14,986 bases of DNA from Bacteroidota bacterium (GTDB taxonomy: Bacteria > Bacteroidota > Bacteroidia > Chitinophagales > UBA10324), in NCBI GenBank assembly GCA_003455275.1, contig DMRR01000035.1, forward strand, positions 1 to 14,986, in the 5' to 3' direction. Positions 13,340 through 14,986 of the stretch are shown here, piece by piece (within the stretch, counting starts at the first letter, position 1; every line of letters starts with the position of its first letter). The translations under genes and the position numbers were made by a program. The notes under the pieces are model-generated. The model saw nothing but the letters and a program-made list of their open reading frames with translations, ran no database searches and was not told the DNA's origin.

Positions 13340-13701
13340 TAGAAGGAAAATTCAGAACTCGTGTTGATGAAAATGCTTTTGGGAACACAACTCCGTGCAT
13401 TATTGGTTTAATGGAAAAGCAGGTAGTAGAAGGAACTCAGATTGAAATTCCGGATGTATTGCTTGCACGCTTAATCAGTCTGGGCGAAGCGTATCAGTTA
13501 CCGGTTATTTCACGCATTGATCTTTACGACGATATCTCACTCAGCAATGTTCAATGTGAAGGATTGCTTCATGAGCTGGATTTTATTTTTCAAATACTGA
13601 ATGATGATTTGCTGAAGAAACATCTTTCAAAAATGAAAGAACTGGCAAACAAGTGTATTGATGCAAAAGGAAAATACAGATTATTGGTTGCGGGCAATTA
13701 A
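13336..13701 (+). CDS. Hypothetical protein translationally coupled to dus
   Basis: A 121-residue protein that I do not recognise. It has no signal peptide or membrane segment and should be cytosolic. The N-terminal half is mixed strand/loop (MIEGKFRTRVDENAFG, TPCIIGLMEKQ, GTQIEIPDVLLARLISLGE), the second half looks helical (LLHELDFIFQILNDDLLKKHLSKMKELANKC) and ends KGKYRLLVAGN. Cysteines at 21, 74 and 107 form no obvious motif. Its ATG overlaps the dus stop in an ATGA arrangement, so it is probably expressed by coupling to dus. The compact acidic alpha/beta character would suit a small regulatory or immunity-like protein, but that is speculation. It converges on the ABC permease with a 17-base gap containing a T-run. 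Confidence 0.65.
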   Translation: MIEGKFRTRVDENAFGNTTPCIIGLMEKQVVEGTQIEIPDVLLARLISLGEAYQLPVISRIDLYDDISLSNVQCEGLLHELDFIFQILNDDLLKKHLSKMKELANKCIDAKGKYRLLVAGN

Positions 13702-13718
13702 TGTAAGATAAATTTTTT

Positions 13719-14837
13719 TCACGCCCTCTTCCTATATCTCGCAGTCGCAAGTATTGCGAGCACAATTCCACCTGAGAGAATTGAAAGCAGGTGCGGAAGA
13801 ATATCCATGAGTGTTGAACCTTTGAGCATTACCATTCGCATCACAGCAACGAAGTAGGCAATCGGGTTGAACTTGGTAATCTGCTGCGCCCAGTGCGGCA
13901 TTCCTTCAATGGGTGTGAAGAGTCCGCTCATGAGAATAAAAATCACCATGAAGAACCATGCGAGAAACATTGCCTGCTGTTGCGTGTCAACTGCAGTAGA
14001 AATAAGCAAGCCCAGACACAGCAATGCGAACAGATACACAAAAGCAAAAAGATAAATGAGAGGCAAACTTCCGAGTATGTGAATGCCGAAAACCCACCGC
14101 GCAATCGTAAGCCCAAGTGTGAGTTGAAAAATTCCGATGATTAAAAACGGAACCTGCTTGCCCACAATGAAGTGCCACTTCCGAATCGGTGTAACATTGA
14201 TTTGTTCAATCGTTCCGACTTCTTTTTCACGAACCACATTCTGCGCGCTCATAAACATTCCAACCATTGTAAGCAGCATCACAATCAAGCCGGGCACCAT
14301 GAATGTTTTGTAATTCATGAATGGGTTATACCACAAACTATAAGGTGTGTTGATCGATTTTTGAAAATCAAATTGCTGGCGGTTCACCCACTCGGCATCA
14401 ATCTGCCGGTTGAAATCCTGGATGATGTTGAGCGCATAAGTATTAATCACACCCGCCGCGGCCCCGTCAATTGCATTGATGTTGAGCAAAACTTTTGAAT
14501 GTTGTTCCTTAATCAAATCATGTTCGAATCCCTTTTGAATTATAAGAATTGCTCGATCCTCTCCCTGCATAATATCTTCTTCCGCATGTTTTTCATCAAA
14601 TGAAAAATCTTTTAGTTCGAAATAATTACTCGCTTTAAATTTTCCAATCAGGCGGCGCGAAGTTTCGCTCTGGTCATTGTCAATGACATGAATGTTGAGG
14701 TGCTTGATTTCAAAAGTTGCAGCGTTGCTGAGAATGAGTAACTGAATAATCGGCATCATAATCAACTGCGGCAGCATCGCGCGGTTGCGAAAAATTTGCA
14801 GAAATTCTTTTCTTATGATGACGAGGATGGTGCGCAT
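13719..14837 (-). CDS. ABC-2 type transporter permease
   Basis: A 372-residue inner-membrane permease of the ABC-2 family, YhhJ/YbhS-like. The layout is a short cytoplasmic start with RKEFLQIFRNRAMLPQL at 9-25, membrane segment 1 (about 22-40), a large extracytoplasmic domain (about 41-180), then five more membrane segments. The coupling region VREKEVGTIEQINVTPI after segment 2 and MSGLFTPIEGMP in the later part are hallmarks of the family. These permeases usually work in pairs with a DrrA-like ATPase, and often an HlyD-type adaptor, exporting drugs, lipids or other hydrophobic compounds. The ATPase is not in the window and should lie to the right; a probable second permease ends at 14952. 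Confidence 0.93.
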   Translation of the reverse strand: MRTILVIIRKEFLQIFRNRAMLPQLIMMPIIQLLILSNAATFEIKHLNIHVIDNDQSETSRRLIGKFKASNYFELKDFSFDEKHAEEDIMQGEDRAILIIQKGFEHDLIKEQHSKVLLNINAIDGAAAGVINTYALNIIQDFNRQIDAEWVNRQQFDFQKSINTPYSLWYNPFMNYKTFMVPGLIVMLLTMVGMFMSAQNVVREKEVGTIEQINVTPIRKWHFIVGKQVPFLIIGIFQLTLGLTIARWVFGIHILGSLPLIYLFAFVYLFALLCLGLLISTAVDTQQQAMFLAWFFMVIFILMSGLFTPIEGMPHWAQQITKFNPIAYFVAVMRMVMLKGSTLMDILPHLLSILSGGIVLAILATARYRKRA

Positions 14838-14860
14838 ATTATTTACTCTTAAAATTTAAA

Positions 14861-14941
14861 TAGGAGTTGTAAGAGTTTATGTAAGAGTCATAGGAGTTCA
14901 AAACTCCAAAAACTCCTTTGTATTTACTCCTATGACTCTTA
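14861..14941. repeat. Palindromic array of RRGAG/ACTCC words upstream of the permease
   Basis: A perfect 16-bp inverted repeat, TAAGAGTCATAGGAGT at 14882-14897 and its complement at 14926-14941, encloses 28 bases. The left arm carries four AGGAG/AAGAG words (14862, 14871, 14883, 14892), the right arm ACTCC/ACTCT words at 14903, 14912, 14926 and 14935. A smaller alternative hairpin, GGAGTT/AACTCC, sits at 14893-14907. TAGGAGTT and GTAAGAGT each also occur twice directly. It lies in the gap between two permease genes of one presumed operon. Confidence 0.8.
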
Positions 14942-14951
14942 GTTAAAAACA

Positions 14952-14986
14952 TCATGTCAACTTCATTTTAAATCTTCTCACTGCTA
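14952..14986 (-). CDS. Partial CDS: probable C-terminal tail of a second ABC-2 permease
   Basis: Only the last ten codons are inside the window: AVRRFKMKLT followed by a TGA stop at 14954-14952; the gene continues beyond the right edge. The short basic ending after an Ala/Val resembles the cytoplasmic tails of ABC-2 permeases, and tandem permease genes are the rule for this family, so that identity is inferred from context. Another frame in the same stretch also reaches a stop (SSEKI), so even the frame is not certain. Confidence 0.35.
   Translation of the reverse strand, partial: AVRRFKMKLT

Noticed and set aside
13867..14498. Plus-strand open frames opposite the ABC permease
   Set aside because: Sequences rich in His, Asn and Cys without any domain; shadows of the permease codons.
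1..14986. Defence system, prophage, CRISPR array or insertion sequence
   Set aside because: No nuclease-helicase set, integrase, transposase, spacer array or terminal repeats were found. The CPBP (Abi-related) protein sits in a lipid-synthesis operon and does not by itself indicate defence.
1..14986. tRNA or other structural RNA genes
   Set aside because: All gaps are below 170 bases and none showed a cloverleaf or conserved T-loop sequence.

Overview
The window is a chromosomal segment of a member of the Bacteroidota, most likely a Chitinophagales/Sphingobacteriales-like or uncultured relative. The evidence is a protein with a C-terminal type IX secretion (T9SS) sorting domain, Bacteroidota-style promoter boxes (TTTG, 19-21 bases, TAnnTTTG), no obvious Shine-Dalgarno sequences, and DnaN, PTPS and thioredoxin sequences of Bacteroidota character. 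Base composition is moderate (about 40% GC by eye) and even, with no integrase, transposase, phage gene, CRISPR array, tRNA or rRNA.

Layout, left to right. A pterin synthase and a secreted endonuclease/exonuclease/phosphatase-fold protein (both +), then dnaN (+), converge on a septum-formation protein and a small CxxC membrane protein (both -). A T9SS-sorted esterase-like protein (+) converges on a TlpA-type thioredoxin (-) across a strong bidirectional terminator. A tryptophan 2,3-dioxygenase family gene (+) diverges from the thioredoxin and converges on apaG and gmk (-). An unrecognised outer-membrane barrel protein and scpA (+) converge on cdsA and an overlapping CPBP protease gene (-). 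A dus gene with a coupled small unknown gene (+) converges on an ABC-2 permease (-), which is followed upstream by what looks like the tail of another permease.

Most genes are housekeeping: DNA replication clamp, condensin subunit, guanylate kinase, CDP-diacylglycerol synthesis, tRNA dihydrouridine and cell division. They do not form one pathway. The accessory interest lies in three poorly characterised proteins (84, 428 and 121 residues) and in the intergenic DNA.

I do not see a clearly new defence, mobile or biosynthetic system. The signals most worth following are: a PTPS with the CX5HGH signature of biopterin-type enzymes rather than the QueD signature; a cluster of -7 promoter boxes only 6-9 bases before start codons, suggesting leaderless or nearly leaderless mRNAs; a perfect palindrome inside the spacer of the tlpA promoter; and several degenerate palindromic or heptad repeats at gene ends, one of which has supplied the C-terminal tail of Dus.
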